Assembly (NCBI GenBank): GCA_964017235.1
Contig: OZ024930.1
Coordinates: 25,672,614-25,736,613 of the forward strand
Direction: 5' to 3'
Length of the DNA stretch: 64,000 nt
From: Sabellastarte sp. h YS-2021
Taxonomy: Eukaryota > Annelida > Polychaeta > Sabellida > Sabellidae
Positions 47,003 to 57,385 of the stretch are shown here, one piece after another. The translations under genes and the position numbers were made by a program. Each line of letters begins with the position of its first letter. Position 1 is the first letter of the stretch. The notes beneath the pieces were generated by a model. That model did no database searches. It had not been told where the DNA came from and was given only the letters and a program-made list of their open reading frames with translations.

Positions 47003-50000
47003 CTGGAAAAACAAGTTTTGATAAAGTCAAAACAAGCAATAAAATTTTAAATTCAAGTACTATTTCAACATTGCACTTTCATGAGTACTAACCTAGTCTA
47101 AAAAGTGCCAGAATATACTTGACTTTTTATTAGATACTACAGACTATTATACTCGACGTCAATTTGCAAAACAGCTGACATCAAAGAAGGAGAGTTCCTG
47201 TCCTAATATTGTGTCTTCCGATCACTTAATCGCTTTATTACTGAACACATACTTTAATGCAGGCCAAAATGGTAATAATAATTCCAGTCCAAAAAGATCC
47301 ACATACTTTTTGTGTAAACCAAAAATATGTGACAACAGATAAATCTATGCACACACATATGTATCAAACTTTACAAGCAATGTCTATTATAACTTCATTT
47401 ATACATATTCTGTCATATATTTATTCCTATACATGAATGGCATCATGACAAGAAGAAAACATTGACAATAATAAATCAGCAGCCACTGTTTACAGGTTTC
47501 TTAATAAATTTTAAACTTTCCCATCAATGTGCCAGATATGATTTTATATATAAACCCCCCACAAATGTTCCTTTGAGTCATTTTGACAAGTATAAATAAC
47601 TTCAAGTGACGAGGACTTTTCTACTGAGACCTTAGCTAAGAGAAAATATCCATAAATATTCAGAACAAAACAATGACTGAAGGAATTGGACAGTTTATGT
47701 TCAGAATGACAAATGTGAAATTCATAACAGCCAGTTAAATCCACCATGGAGGAAAACCAAATTCTGTTTCTTTGAATTATGGAAAATTCTAGTCCAATTT
47801 ATCATTTTGCGCCTAATTTAGGGCCATTTATATTTTGTTGATGCCAAATATCCATGAAATCTGTAAATACATTTTCCTCAATCTAAAGGGCTGTCTGCAG
47901 TTGTGAATTTTACATAATACTATCAACTGCACATCTCTCCGTGTCTGTATAAATGCTATTCCAAAACAATCCTCTAATAAATATTTTAATTCACTTTTTT
48001 CTTCATCTTCTGTCATGAAAGTGAATTAAAATACAGGCATAAATTACAAGACTTTTCTATCTATAAATAAAAACATTGACTTTTCTCTCTATAAATAAAA
48101 ACATAAAAGCTTTTTTTTTCTCCCCATTGAAAAGCATGTGGTTCTTCACTTAATCAATTTTAATTTAAGAAATAACTAATCGAAAAACTTGTGTAAACAT
48201 AATTTCATGATGAATATAAATACTCAACATAATATACTGCATTATCAAGTTGTTACTAGTCTACTAATGTTAATATGTTATTGACACAATATAAGCTACT
48301 CTCATGCTAGAACATGTTAGAGAATCCATCATTAGAAATGGTTAAGCAATAACAGAATAATATAACTTGTACTATCAGTACTCACTGCATTGAACCTTAA
48401 GTCTAGCTTTATCCAATTAACAGCACAGCTACTTTAACACTTCTGCAAAGCAGTACTTCAGGAACATGTGAGAAATGTATCACAAATACTGGTTTGTAAC
48501 ACTTCAGCTCCTGCCAATCTATTGTTTATTGTGTCCTCTGATCTATCATGGACCAAATTTTAAAAAATTTGCCTGCATTGAAATTAATGCCTGTGTCAAA
48601 ATATACACCTGATACAGGACACCTTTTTACAATTATTTTCACAATTTCTTTTGAGATTTTCATCAGAAATCTGGTCCACATTAATGTCCAATGTGTTCTG
48701 GTGTTCGAACATAATTATGACCCACAGCATATTTTAGCAAAATGTGGTATGATGTGTCTGACAATGAAGACAAAAGATGCTTGAGATAACAGCAGTGTAA
48801 ACTCAACAATTTCCTACTTCATACATTTGTAAACAAAAGAGCGTTAATAAGCTATTGAATTGGGGGAAAAGGATGACAGGTAAAATGTATGTTTGATGAC
48901 AACAGATTTTTAATTTCACCACAAACACCAGGACGGAAATATCACTGTCCAAGTTAATAATTAAAACAGATAAAATTTCACTGCCCTGTGAAAATTTCCA
49001 CTAAAAAGTATACAAAACTAAAAGGATTGTGGCCCCCAAAGAAAAAAAACAAAACCTAATAAACTGGTTGGATGGATAGCTGCTGTAATAAACAATCACC
49101 ATTTTTCAGGTTTTCATATAATGGTCCTCTCATTCTATGTGGAGAGAAGGCCTATCTCAGCTCTACATGAGTGCATTATTGTTTACCATATAACAAATAG
49201 TTTTTGTGAGAACACTTTACACTCGGCAATTTGAGGAATTCACCTACAGTGTTGTTATTTTCACATTTAAAATGGTTACTATGGTTCCATTTACTACATG
49301 GTGATAATTTGTTTTGCACTTTTTTCACATATATTACTTTGAATACTCTCTATATATTTGTTTAAAAATAAAAGTTTTCAACACTATGAAAATGTAAAAA
49401 AAGCCTTTGGAGTCCATATTGTCATTAATTTAAGATTAGTCTTGGTACTTAAGTTCTCTATGACCTAATGACCAACAGTCACTGAGAATCTATATTTATC
49501 ACTGCAATGCCCTACAGCTAGCAGTGAATGACCCTGTATGATTATTTAAACTTTCCTCCAGCACTGTGTAATTAAATCGCTTTTGTGTCCTATAATTTGT
49601 TGTTTTAAATGTTATATACGAGGACACTATGACTAACACCCTCTTCAACTGCCTGTATATTCAGAAAGAGCTCCAACTTTACTTTCCCTGCATTAACTCT
49701 ATATATAATCTACACGGGTAAATAGTTTGGAAAATAAGCCTATGAAAATGCCAAAAAAACAGTTTTATTTCAATTTTTCTCAAAATTCAGGCAAAGAATT
49801 AAATGCAGATCTTGTTTATCTATGGTGTTTTCTGTTTTTTTTTTTTTTTTTTTTTGGTTTGTATTTTTTTAATCAAAATAATACACTAGAAGCAGAAGTT
49901 ATTACTTTATTTTGACTGACAGGTTTAATTCATTGGCAAGCTTTGTATGTAATCACCTTTCTTGGTGGATTTTTAATGTATTAATGTGACTGTGGGAGGT

Positions 50001-50362
50001 CGTAAATGTCATGTGATAGGAGGATAATTCAACAACAAAAACAAAACACATTTGTGGTATTATTTCATTAAACTTAAAAGTCTTTATTAGAACATTTGGT
50101 AAATTTTTGTAAGTAAAAATATTGTCGTCTATATACAGTACTGTCATTCAGACTGAGCTTTGACATTTTTTTAAAAATTGTGAATATACACCTTTAAACC
50201 AGCAAGAGTTACTGTAGAATATTTTTTGTGTGAAAAAACAAATCATATCCTGCACCAAATTTCTGCAAAACTAAGATAACTACCCGGCAATGCTCTTGGA
50301 TTAACAAAACAACTAAAAAAAGTGGACCAACTACTCAAAATATGCAATAAACAGACACTCCC
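47003..50362. other. Intronic DNA with minor simple repeats
   Basis: AT-rich intron upstream of the PDZ3 exon. Minor features are a direct duplication of about 28 bp near 48050-48108 (CTCTATAAATAAAAACAT type) and a T tract at about 49838-49856. No convincing exon was found. Confidence 0.55.
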
Positions 50363-50582
50363 AAAACGAGGAACAAATACTTGTGGTTTCTTGACACTTT
50401 GTTAAGTTATAAGGCTTTTGCAAATAGAAAAGGGATTAGAGACAAAGACACACAAAACATATAGTTATTAATGTGACTATTTGTTGCTTCTTCTGTATAC
50501 TGCGTCCAAACTTGTTCATACTTTTTATGAGCTAACTCAGTCTCTTATTTTGAAAACATTAAATTTCAGACTCTTTGAGGAA

Positions 50583-51921
50583 CTAGAAAAATGTTTTTGC
50601 TAACAAAAACTAAGCATCCCAAAAAGGTTCACTGCAATAGAATATACAGTAGAAAAAGGTTTTTGAAAATAAAAACATGCAGTGCTGAGAGAAGAAGTGA
50701 AAGTTAAGCAGACAGTGTGGAAGTTCATGCATTAACATGAAAGAAAAATTTAAGCTTTATTTTGTTTTCTATGGTCATAAATTGCCAAAAGTTAATTGAA
50801 TAAATGCTCTGGCTAAGAATGCATAAAGCATCAATACTTATAATAGGTCGAAAGTTACACCATAAAACTACTTAATTAAAGAGTAACAGTGCTTTATAAA
50901 TGCCATATATCTATTTACATTTTAGAAAAAGGCATAGTAAAATGTGAGCCTTGAAAGGCAAGAAGTTTATGACACAATGCTTTGAACACATCTATCTGGT
51001 AAACCTGACCAGCTATCTAGACTCTTCACATAAGGTTTCCCAATACCTCTGAATACATTGTAAATCTCTAAAAGCAAGAATAAAATAGATATAAGGCAAA
51101 AACACAAAATCGGTTATTTTATGACCCCAGTTTGACCCATAAGGGGGGATCCGGGGGTAAATCTGACCAGCTATCTAGACTCTTCACATAAGGTTTTCCA
51201 ATACCTCTTAATACATTCTAAAGCTCTAAAAGCAAGAATAAAGGAAATAAGAGGCAAAAACACAAAATCGGCTATTTTATAACCCCAGTTTGACCCATAA
51301 GGGGGGATCCGGGGGTAAATCTGACCAGCTACCTAGACTCTTCACACAAGGTTTCCCAATATCTCTTAATACATTCTAAACTCTAAAAGCAAGAATAAAG
51401 GAGATATAAGGCAAAAACACAAAATCAGCTATTTTATGACCCCCAGTTTGACCCATAAGGGGGGGGTCCGGGGGTAAATCTGACCAGCTATCTAGACTCT
51501 TCACATATGGTTTCCCAATACCTCTTAATACATTCTCAAGCTCTAGAAGCAAGAATAAAGGAGATATAAGGGGAAAAGATGAAATTGGCTATTTTATGAC
51601 CCCAGTTTGACCCCTACAGGAGGGTCAGGGGGGAAATTTGACTTGCTTTCTAGACTCTCCACATATGGTTTCCTACTACCTCCCAATACATTTTATGGCT
51701 CTAAATGCAATACTTAAGAAGACAATAGGGGGGTTCACATGAATTTTAAGCTTTCTGATTGGTACCTGTGAGAAAATCACTCATAAATCGGTCAATTTTC
51801 ATCGGATTGCTCCCAAAATCTAATCAGCTCACGTTTTTGATAGTATAAACATGTGTATGAAGTTACAAGCCTCTGCGGTCAGTAGATTTTCCTGAACTGC
51901 GATGACAGGCGGGTGTACCCG
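50583..51921 (-). mobile_element. Helitron-like element, family 6, left part (interrupted by DIRS)
   Basis: Begins CTAGAAAAAT after A, then the perfect hairpin GTTTTTGCTAACAAAAAC, then TAAGCATCCC, closely paralleling family 3. It continues through a 158-bp tandem array to 51921, where the DIRS terminus begins. The matching right end (a GGGATGCTT hairpin) is not in the window, consistent with interruption by the retrotransposon. Confidence 0.65.
51005..51660. repeat. 158-bp tandem array (about 4 units) in family 6
   Basis: Landmark CTGACCAGCTATCTAGACTC at 51005, 51163, 51321 and 51480, with a diverged fifth start near 51640. Units also share CAGTTTGACCCATAAGGGGG. Repeated at 57808-58463 by the segmental duplication. 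Confidence 0.93.
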
Positions 51922-51982
51922 AAAATTGCAAATTTAATAAATAAATTAAATTTTTATAAGTTAATACCCTATCCAATGGACA
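51922..51982. repeat. DIRS right terminal repeat, outer arm
   Basis: A 61-bp sequence (AAAATTGCAAATTTAATAAA... to CCTATCCAATGGACA) that is the exact reverse complement of 52132-52192. It forms the outer end of the element; the flank changes to family 6 sequence at 51921. Confidence 0.85.
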
Positions 51983-52131
51983 ATAGCTTATCCGGTCCAA
52001 TGCTGTGCACTCGCCAGATGGCGTGTCGTACTTCCTTCCTGTCTAGACAACATGACGTCATAGCATCTTTTTCGTTGTCTAAACCATTAGACCCCTAGTA
52101 AGCTGATAGCGGGGTCGGTGGGAGGGTCTTG

Positions 52132-52230
52132 TGTCCATTGGATAGGGTATTAACTTATAAAAATTTAATTTATTTATTAAATTTGCAATTTTATTGCGTT
52201 AATACATCCTATCCAATGGACAATAGCTGA
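52132..52230. repeat. DIRS internal complementary region
   Basis: Contains the perfect 61-bp inverse of the terminal arm (52132-52192), followed by a copy of the TTAATAC..CCTATCCAATGG block (52198-52228). In DIRS elements the internal complementary region combines sequence complementary to both terminal repeats, and this arrangement fits; the left terminal repeat itself is outside the window. Confidence 0.75.
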
Positions 52231-52513
52231 ATAACTACCACTTGGTTGGCGGGTAAGTTACTAGGGACTAAAAGTTGAACTCATGTTAGGAATAATGGCA
52301 ATTCCTCTTAAAGCCTGGGCAGACCCTGAAGTCAAAAAACCCTTAAGGCTATGGTCGAATATCATCATCCGGTTATCCGGAATGGAACCGTCAGAATAGA
52401 CGAGTTCAGTCCCATAGAAGTAAGTCTCCCAGAGGAAGTACGTGAGATTTTTTTTTTTTTTTTGTTGCTTCTTAACTACATGTGCAATATATACAAGTAT
52501 GTACCGATCTCCT

Positions 52514-55500
52514 CTAAGTATCAGTCTGTTGGTGGATCTGCTGAGCAGCCACAACAGGACCAAGATGGTAGAGCTCTGAATCAGCCCAGGCCACATCTTT
52601 CAGATAGAATTGGGTGAAGGTATTGTGAGATTTCCAGTGGCAGGCTGATAAGATCTGCTCCAAGGAGACTCCCGACTGGAAGGCCTTAGAAGCAGCAAAG
52701 GCCCTGACATCATGAGCTTTGACTTGATGTAGGGTGTGGGCCTGGTGATCAGAGAGCTCATAGCATAGGATCACAGTCTGCTTGATCCATGAGGAGATAG
52801 TGGCAGGTGAAATGTCTTTGTCGAAGCCTTTTTTGAAGGAGACAAAAAGTAGTTGTTTGTCCTGCCTAATGTCTGAAGTCCTGTCCAAATAGTAGCGCAA
52901 GGCTCTGACTGGACAAAGGGATCTATCAGACTTTAGGGATCTATCCAGAGTAGGAGCCAGGGCTGGTATGACCACTGGGGCTACACTTCCTGGACCCTCC
53001 TTGGCCAGCTGGTTCTTGGAGAGAAAGCTGGGGGATGGAAAAAGAGACACCTTAGACCAGTCCGACTGGTGTCTGATGTTCTTATGCTGCCATGCATGGA
53101 TCTCACTCCTTCTTTTGCCCGAGCCCAGGGCTAACAGGAAGACAGTTTTGAAGGTCAGATGCTTCAGAGATGCTTCCTTAAGAGGTTCAATAGGAGCCTT
53201 TGTCAGCTGGTGTAGTACCAGGGAAAGGTTCCAGGAGGGTATTCCCCTCCGCCCTTTGGGTCTATCTCTGTGGAAACTTTCCAAGAGGCGAGTGAGATTA
53301 TCATCTTTACTGATATTAACTGTTGTATCACCTAGTTTATCAGAAATGGCAGACCTGTATCCATCAATGGTGCTGGGCTGTAACTTCTTGTCCTCAAAGA
53401 GGTACATAAGGAAGTCAGCCACCGAATTTATAGGTGGTGACCTTAAGTCCACTTGATTAGTGACATACCACTTTTTAAAAATGGTCCACTTTGCCTCATA
53501 GACTGATCTGGTTGATCTTCTTTGAGGAGCCTCAATTCTTGCTGCCACTGCCTCAGAGAAGCCCTGCTCTTTGATCTTTGTGGCTCTAGGAGCCAGGCAT
53601 GGAGATTTAGGTTGGTCAGATTTCTGTGAGGGATCTGACTGAAGAGCTGTGTTAGCAGATTGGGCAGGCTGAGAGGGACCTGGCTGGACATGTTCACCAA
53701 GTCCCAAAACCAAGGCATGTTGGGCCACCCCGGGGCAATCAGAATGAGTCTCTTGCACGGGGAGTGGGGGGGGGTGGGGGGGTGCAGCTTCTCCACCACT
53801 TTGCCCCATATGGCGGTCGGTGGGAAGGCGTATGCATCCAGGTCCTCCCATGGCAGAGTAAGTGCATCTACTGCTACAGCCAGGGAGTCCGGTACTGGAG
53901 AGACAAACTGAGGTAATTTGTGGTTGAACCTCGTGGCAAATAGGTCTATTTGAGGCCGGTGCCATTGGCTGCATATCTGTTGAAAAACTTCCGGAAGGAG
54001 GGACCACTCTGTCTGGATGGTCTGACCCAGCCTGGACAGTTTGTCTGCTATCACGTTTAAATGGCCTGGAATGTGTCGAGCTTTGAGAGTCACTTGTCGC
54101 TGGGAACACCAGGTCAAGATTCTCCACAGTAGGGCACACAGTGGGCCCGACCTCATTCCTCCTTCCTTGTTTATGTAAGCTACTACTGTAGTATTGTCGG
54201 TTGCTACCAGAACTATTTTGCCTACACAGAGATCTTGAAACTCTTTTAAGGCTAGGAACACTGCTTTTAGTTGCAGATAGTTTATGTGTAGTTTGCTTTC
54301 CGGTACCGACCAGGACCCTCTTGCAGTGAGCTCGTTTAAGTGAGCGCCCCACCCTTCTTTTGATGCGTCTGTAAAAATTTGCAGAGCATATCTTACTGGG
54401 TGTAATGGTTGGCCTTGAAGTACATTGTCTTCTTCTAGCCACCATTGTAAGTGAGGGTGCAGGGACCTTGGTAGAAGGATAACCTTCTCTAGAGATTCTG
54501 GTACCCTCCAATTGTTTTTGAGATGCCACTGTATGGGTCTCATGTGTAGTCGGCCGAGGTGAACCTGCTTTTCTGTGGCTGTTAGAAGGTCTATCAAGGA
54601 CATGAACTGCCGGACCGGACAGGTCGGTAGTGATAAAAGTGCTTGTATCTTGTCTTGAAGGCTTTGCCACCGGTCCGGAGTCGGTCTGACCCGGCCGGAC
54701 CTGAGGTCGAACTGGTAACCTACAAAGTCGAATACTTGTTTGGGTTCTAGTTCTGATTTCTCTAGATTCACTAGCCAACCAAGGTCCTGGCACATCTTGA
54801 CCAGGATTCGGGTGTGTTGGAGACAAAGGTGTTGGGATCTGGCTCTCACCAACCAGTCGTCTAGGTACTGGTGGATTCTTATACCCTTGTGTATGGCCAT
54901 CAGTTTCACCTCCTTTGCTAACACAGTGAACTCCATGGGCGCTGTGGACAGGCCGAAAGGCAATGCCTTGAATTGGTAAGTCCGGCCCTGGACATGAAAA
55001 TGTAGGTATTTCCTGGATTGTTCTTGTATCGGTATGTGGAAGTAGGCATCTTTGAAGTCTACTGAGGTGACCCACTACCCTTGCTGGAGGGATGTTCTGA
55101 TGGTTTCCGGTGTCTCCATCTTGAACTTTTCCACTTTGAGGAAAGGGTTTAGTTTGCTTAGGTCCAGTATTGGCCTCCATTTGTTGTTGGGTTTCGGGAC
55201 TAGAAATAGTCGATTGAAAAACCCTAGGGATTTGGGATTTTGAACCCTTTCCACTGCTTTTTTGTCTATAAGCTGATGTAATGCCTCCAGCAGGTAGCTG
55301 TTCCTGTGGAGATTGACATAACGGCTTATGACTGTAGGGGACCATGTGAGTTGGGGCCGGATCGGGAAGGGGAGGGGGTAACCCTCTCGTAGGATTTGAA
55401 CTACCTTCGGACCGGCCCCTAGATTTAGCCAAGTTTTCCAAAAGCTTTGAAGTCTGGCCCCTACAGGTAGATTTTGTGCAACATTGGGGGCATTTACCAC

Positions 55501-55579
55501 AGATTGGACAGGACACAACTGAGTGACACAAGAAACACTGTTCACATATTTTAATTTGTAATTTCTTGATGTCTGACAA
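52514..55579 (-). CDS. DIRS tyrosine recombinase frame, copy 1
   Basis: A 1021-codon open frame. The last 400 residues are a tyrosine recombinase/phage-integrase-like domain: SAM-like N-terminal part (VADFLMYLFEDKKLQPST), catalytic Arg in GKRRSEIHAW (about residue 823), the HDVR box (about 954), CHW and the nucleophile Tyr in QFYLKD (about 991). It would cut and rejoin element DNA for integration of the circular intermediate. The first 600 residues overlap the reverse transcriptase in another frame and begin with a cysteine cluster (CEQC, CPIC, CPQCC) resembling a zinc-binding motif, so the overlap may be coding. The nominal start is TTG; the real start is unknown. Confidence 0.82.
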   Translation of the reverse strand: MSDIKKLQIKICEQCFLCHSVVSCPICGKCPQCCTKSTCRGQTSKLLENLAKSRGRSEGSSNPTRGLPPPLPDPAPTHMVPYSHKPLCQSPQEQLPAGGITSAYRQKSSGKGSKSQIPRVFQSTISSPETQQQMEANTGPKQTKPFPQSGKVQDGDTGNHQNIPPARVVGHLSRLQRCLLPHTDTRTIQEIPTFSCPGPDLPIQGIAFRPVHSAHGVHCVSKGGETDGHTQGYKNPPVPRRLVGESQIPTPLSPTHPNPGQDVPGPWLASESREIRTRTQTSIRLCRLPVRPQVRPGQTDSGPVAKPSRQDTSTFITTDLSGPAVHVLDRPSNSHRKAGSPRPTTHETHTVASQKQLEGTRISREGYPSTKVPAPSLTMVARRRQCTSRPTITPSKICSANFYRRIKRRVGRSLKRAHCKRVLVGTGKQTTHKLSATKSSVPSLKRVSRSLCRQNSSGSNRQYYSSSLHKQGRRNEVGPTVCPTVENLDLVFPATSDSQSSTHSRPFKRDSRQTVQAGSDHPDRVVPPSGSFSTDMQPMAPASNRPICHEVQPQITSVCLSSTGLPGCSSRCTYSAMGGPGCIRLPTDRHMGQSGGEAAPPHPPPLPVQETHSDCPGVAQHALVLGLGEHVQPGPSQPAQSANTALQSDPSQKSDQPKSPCLAPRATKIKEQGFSEAVAARIEAPQRRSTRSVYEAKWTIFKKWYVTNQVDLRSPPINSVADFLMYLFEDKKLQPSTIDGYRSAISDKLGDTTVNISKDDNLTRLLESFHRDRPKGRRGIPSWNLSLVLHQLTKAPIEPLKEASLKHLTFKTVFLLALGSGKRRSEIHAWQHKNIRHQSDWSKVSLFPSPSFLSKNQLAKEGPGSVAPVVIPALAPTLDRSLKSDRSLCPVRALRYYLDRTSDIRQDKQLLFVSFKKGFDKDISPATISSWIKQTVILCYELSDHQAHTLHQVKAHDVRAFAASKAFQSGVSLEQILSACHWKSHNTFTQFYLKDVAWADSELYHLGPVVAAQQIHQQTDT

Positions 55580-55710
55580 TCTGCTGCCCCGGGACTTAAC
55601 TCTCTCTTTTGGGAGTGCCCGGGCGCAGAAGGTACACTTTTTACAACATGAAAATTTGCAAAGTTTAAAGTCTCTTTCTGTGGTAATGTCTGGCTCCCGG
55701 CCAGCAGTCC
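53443..55710 (-). pseudogene. DIRS reverse transcriptase-RNase H-methyltransferase, copy 1 (broken)
   Basis: Reverse transcriptase motifs (KWRPILDLSKLN, PFGLSTAPM, YLDDWL), RNase H motifs (FTDASKEGW, the Glu in LQLKAVFLAL, ATDNTTV) and a DIRS-type Dam-like methyltransferase region (PQIDLFATRFN... ILIAPGWPNMPWF) lie in this order in one frame. The frame is broken by a TAG near 55075-55077 where copy 2 has a sense codon, and by a 1-bp deletion near 55714 relative to copy 2. In this copy the G-run near 53770 has 9 G, which keeps the RNase H and methyltransferase parts in one frame down to 53443. The family function is to copy element RNA to DNA; this copy could not do so by itself. Confidence 0.85.
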
Positions 55711-55737
55711 CTCCTGAAACTGTTTACAAAGTAATTG

Positions 55738-57165
55738 TCATTTAAAGGACTGCTGGCCCTTGGCTGGTCGCAAGGAGTAGTAGGAGGCCTTGCCTCTGCC
55801 CCTCTTACCCTGTCCTCTGTTGCCAATGTTTTTCCAAGCGGGACGGTCGGACTTCCTGTAGTCAGGTCGCTTGTCTTGTCTCTCGTAAGGGTGGTAACGA
55901 CCCTTCTTTCCTGAGTGGACCTGCCCCTTACTCTCAAAATTGGCAATGTCCTGTTCTGCCTGTTTCAAAACAGTGTCTGAAAATAAGGTGGCAATATGCA
56001 TGGGTCCAGTACGTAGTGCGGACAAGGTATCTGGCTTGATGCCCATCTTAAGATGTGAAAGGTAAGCGTCACGCCTTATCAGAGTAGTGTTGGCCACTGT
56101 GACAAATACGAAATCTGTCAAATGTTCAAGCGTCTTGGCCGTAGCCTGGGTGATGCTGGAGTTGAAGTTGAGTAGAAATTGTAGTTCACTAGCGGCCTGT
56201 GAAACTCTCTCAGAAGACTTTCCTTTACTGAGCTCCGACTTCACTACTTTCAGCTGGGTCTGCATATTTTCTTGAACTTTATAAATACACCTATTAAAGG
56301 CGGCGGCTTGATTGCAAGTGATGGAAGCCTCGCGTGCCGACTTTTCCCAGCGTCTCAAGTTGTCTTGAGAGATCTGCCTTGAAGGTGGAGCTGTTGATGC
56401 AATACCGGCAGCCTTGGCTATACGGCTGTAAGTACTATTGACCTTTGATGAGTCCGTATTCCAAGAGTGTACAGTCTTCGAATCCTGTTCATCAGAGGGT
56501 CGGTTCGGGACAAAGCTGTACCACTTTGCCTGAGATCTTGGGGGGCGGACAAATTGATCTGTGAACAGTCCACCGGCCTCTGAGCTACACGACGGATACC
56601 CCTCTGTAAGAGTGAGAATCAGTTTACCCATCTTGCTGCAGAGCCACTCGTCTGTAGGCATGGAGACTGAGATTTTCCCTGTGGGTTGTGTCTTAGGACC
56701 CGCGAAGGGGTTATCCTCCGACCTGGATGCTGTTGTATCCATCTCTGGGATGTGGCTCCACCCCATAAAGGACCTGATGCCGCTCATCGTTTCCCTATAG
56801 TTCTGTTCTTCGGATAGGGTTAAATCCGGGTCAGCAGCAGAAGCCTCAAGGTCTTGGTCGGACAACTCCCCTTCCTCGACAAAGAGGTCTACTGGGGGAC
56901 GGTTGGAGATATCCGTATCAGAGTCTGTGTCCATGGAAGATGTGCTCTGCCTCCTAGTAGGGGCTGACGACGATCTGCTTGGTACTTGATGAGATAGAGG
57001 TGAATCAGCACCAGCCAGATCTGAAGGTTGGTCGGTGAGCACTTTTCCTGTGGTCGATTTGCTGGTCGACTTGAAAGCAGTCTGAAAACTACCAGGCAAA
57101 TCTGTAGACAGTACCGGAGGTCGGTCAGTGGTCGGTGTCGGTTGAGGTTTAATGAAGGGCTTGGA
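55738..57165 (-). CDS. DIRS Gag-like ORF1, copy 1 (5' truncated)
   Basis: An open frame of at least 453 codons ending SLRPAKGQQSFK and a stop at 55738. The protein has an acidic Ser/Asp-rich N-terminal part, a helical middle (AAFNRCIYKVQENMQTQL...) and a basic Arg/Lys/Gly-rich C-terminus (KRPDYRK, GQGKRGRGK) typical of nucleic-acid binding in retroelement Gag-like proteins. It shows no zinc knuckle. It is identical to copy 2 except for one Ile/Asn change. The reading frame upstream of 57099 is open and is cut by the duplication junction, so the true start is missing. Confidence 0.75.
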   Translation of the reverse strand, partial: SKPFIKPQPTPTTDRPPVLSTDLPGSFQTAFKSTSKSTTGKVLTDQPSDLAGADSPLSHQVPSRSSSAPTRRQSTSSMDTDSDTDISNRPPVDLFVEEGELSDQDLEASAADPDLTLSEEQNYRETMSGIRSFMGWSHIPEMDTTASRSEDNPFAGPKTQPTGKISVSMPTDEWLCSKMGKLILTLTEGYPSCSSEAGGLFTDQFVRPPRSQAKWYSFVPNRPSDEQDSKTVHSWNTDSSKVNSTYSRIAKAAGIASTAPPSRQISQDNLRRWEKSAREASITCNQAAAFNRCIYKVQENMQTQLKVVKSELSKGKSSERVSQAASELQFLLNFNSSITQATAKTLEHLTDFVFVTVANTTLIRRDAYLSHLKMGIKPDTLSALRTGPMHIATLFSDTVLKQAEQDIANFESKGQVHSGKKGRYHPYERQDKRPDYRKSDRPAWKNIGNRGQGKRGRGKASYYSLRPAKGQQSFK

Positions 57166-57385
57166 AAAACGAGGAACAAATACTTGTGGTTTCTTGACAC
57201 TTTGTTAAGTTATAAGGCTTTTGCAAATAGAAAAGGGATTAGAGACAAAGACACACAAAACATATAGTTATTAATGAGACTATTTGTTGCTTCTTCTGTA
57301 TACTGCGTCCAAACTTGTTCATACTTTTTATGAGCTAACTCAGTCTCTTATTTTGAAAACATTAAATTTCAGACTCTTTGAGGAA

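Larger units (their letters stand above)
50363..57165. repeat. Tandem segmental duplication, unit 1 (6803 bp)
   Basis: The sequence from AAAACGAGGAAC at 50363 to TTGGA at 57165 is repeated immediately from 57166 at a constant offset of 6803 (6802 between two compensating 1-bp indels). The outer boundary is in ordinary flanking DNA and the inner one is inside the 5' part of a DIRS element; the junction has only about 1 bp of shared sequence (an A). Differences seen by eye include 50474, 52643, 53638, a G-run near 53770, 55077, 55714 and 56621. Confidence 0.93.
51922..57165 (-). mobile_element. DIRS-type retrotransposon, copy 1 (5' end truncated)
   Basis: Tyrosine-recombinase retrotransposon read on the minus strand: Gag-like frame, overlapping reverse transcriptase-RNase H-methyltransferase and recombinase frames, then an internal complementary region and right terminal repeat (52230-51922). 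A recombinase in place of a DDE integrase, YLDD reverse transcriptase and inverted terminal sequence are the DIRS hallmarks; these elements replicate through a circular intermediate and make no target duplication. Its 5' end is cut at 57165 by the duplication junction. The element sits inside family 6 and inside the MAGI locus, in the same orientation as the gene. Confidence 0.9.

Noticed and set aside
48379..48399. Possible upstream MAGI exon: CTAGACTTAAGGTTCAATGCA followed by gtgagt, with phase compatible with the exon at 47002
   Set aside because: The acceptor has no pyrimidine tract and an in-frame TAA lies just upstream; the donor alone is not enough.
52968..53456. A 162-codon plus-strand frame (and its copy at 59771)
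   Set aside because: It is antisense to the tyrosine recombinase coding region and is a shadow of it.
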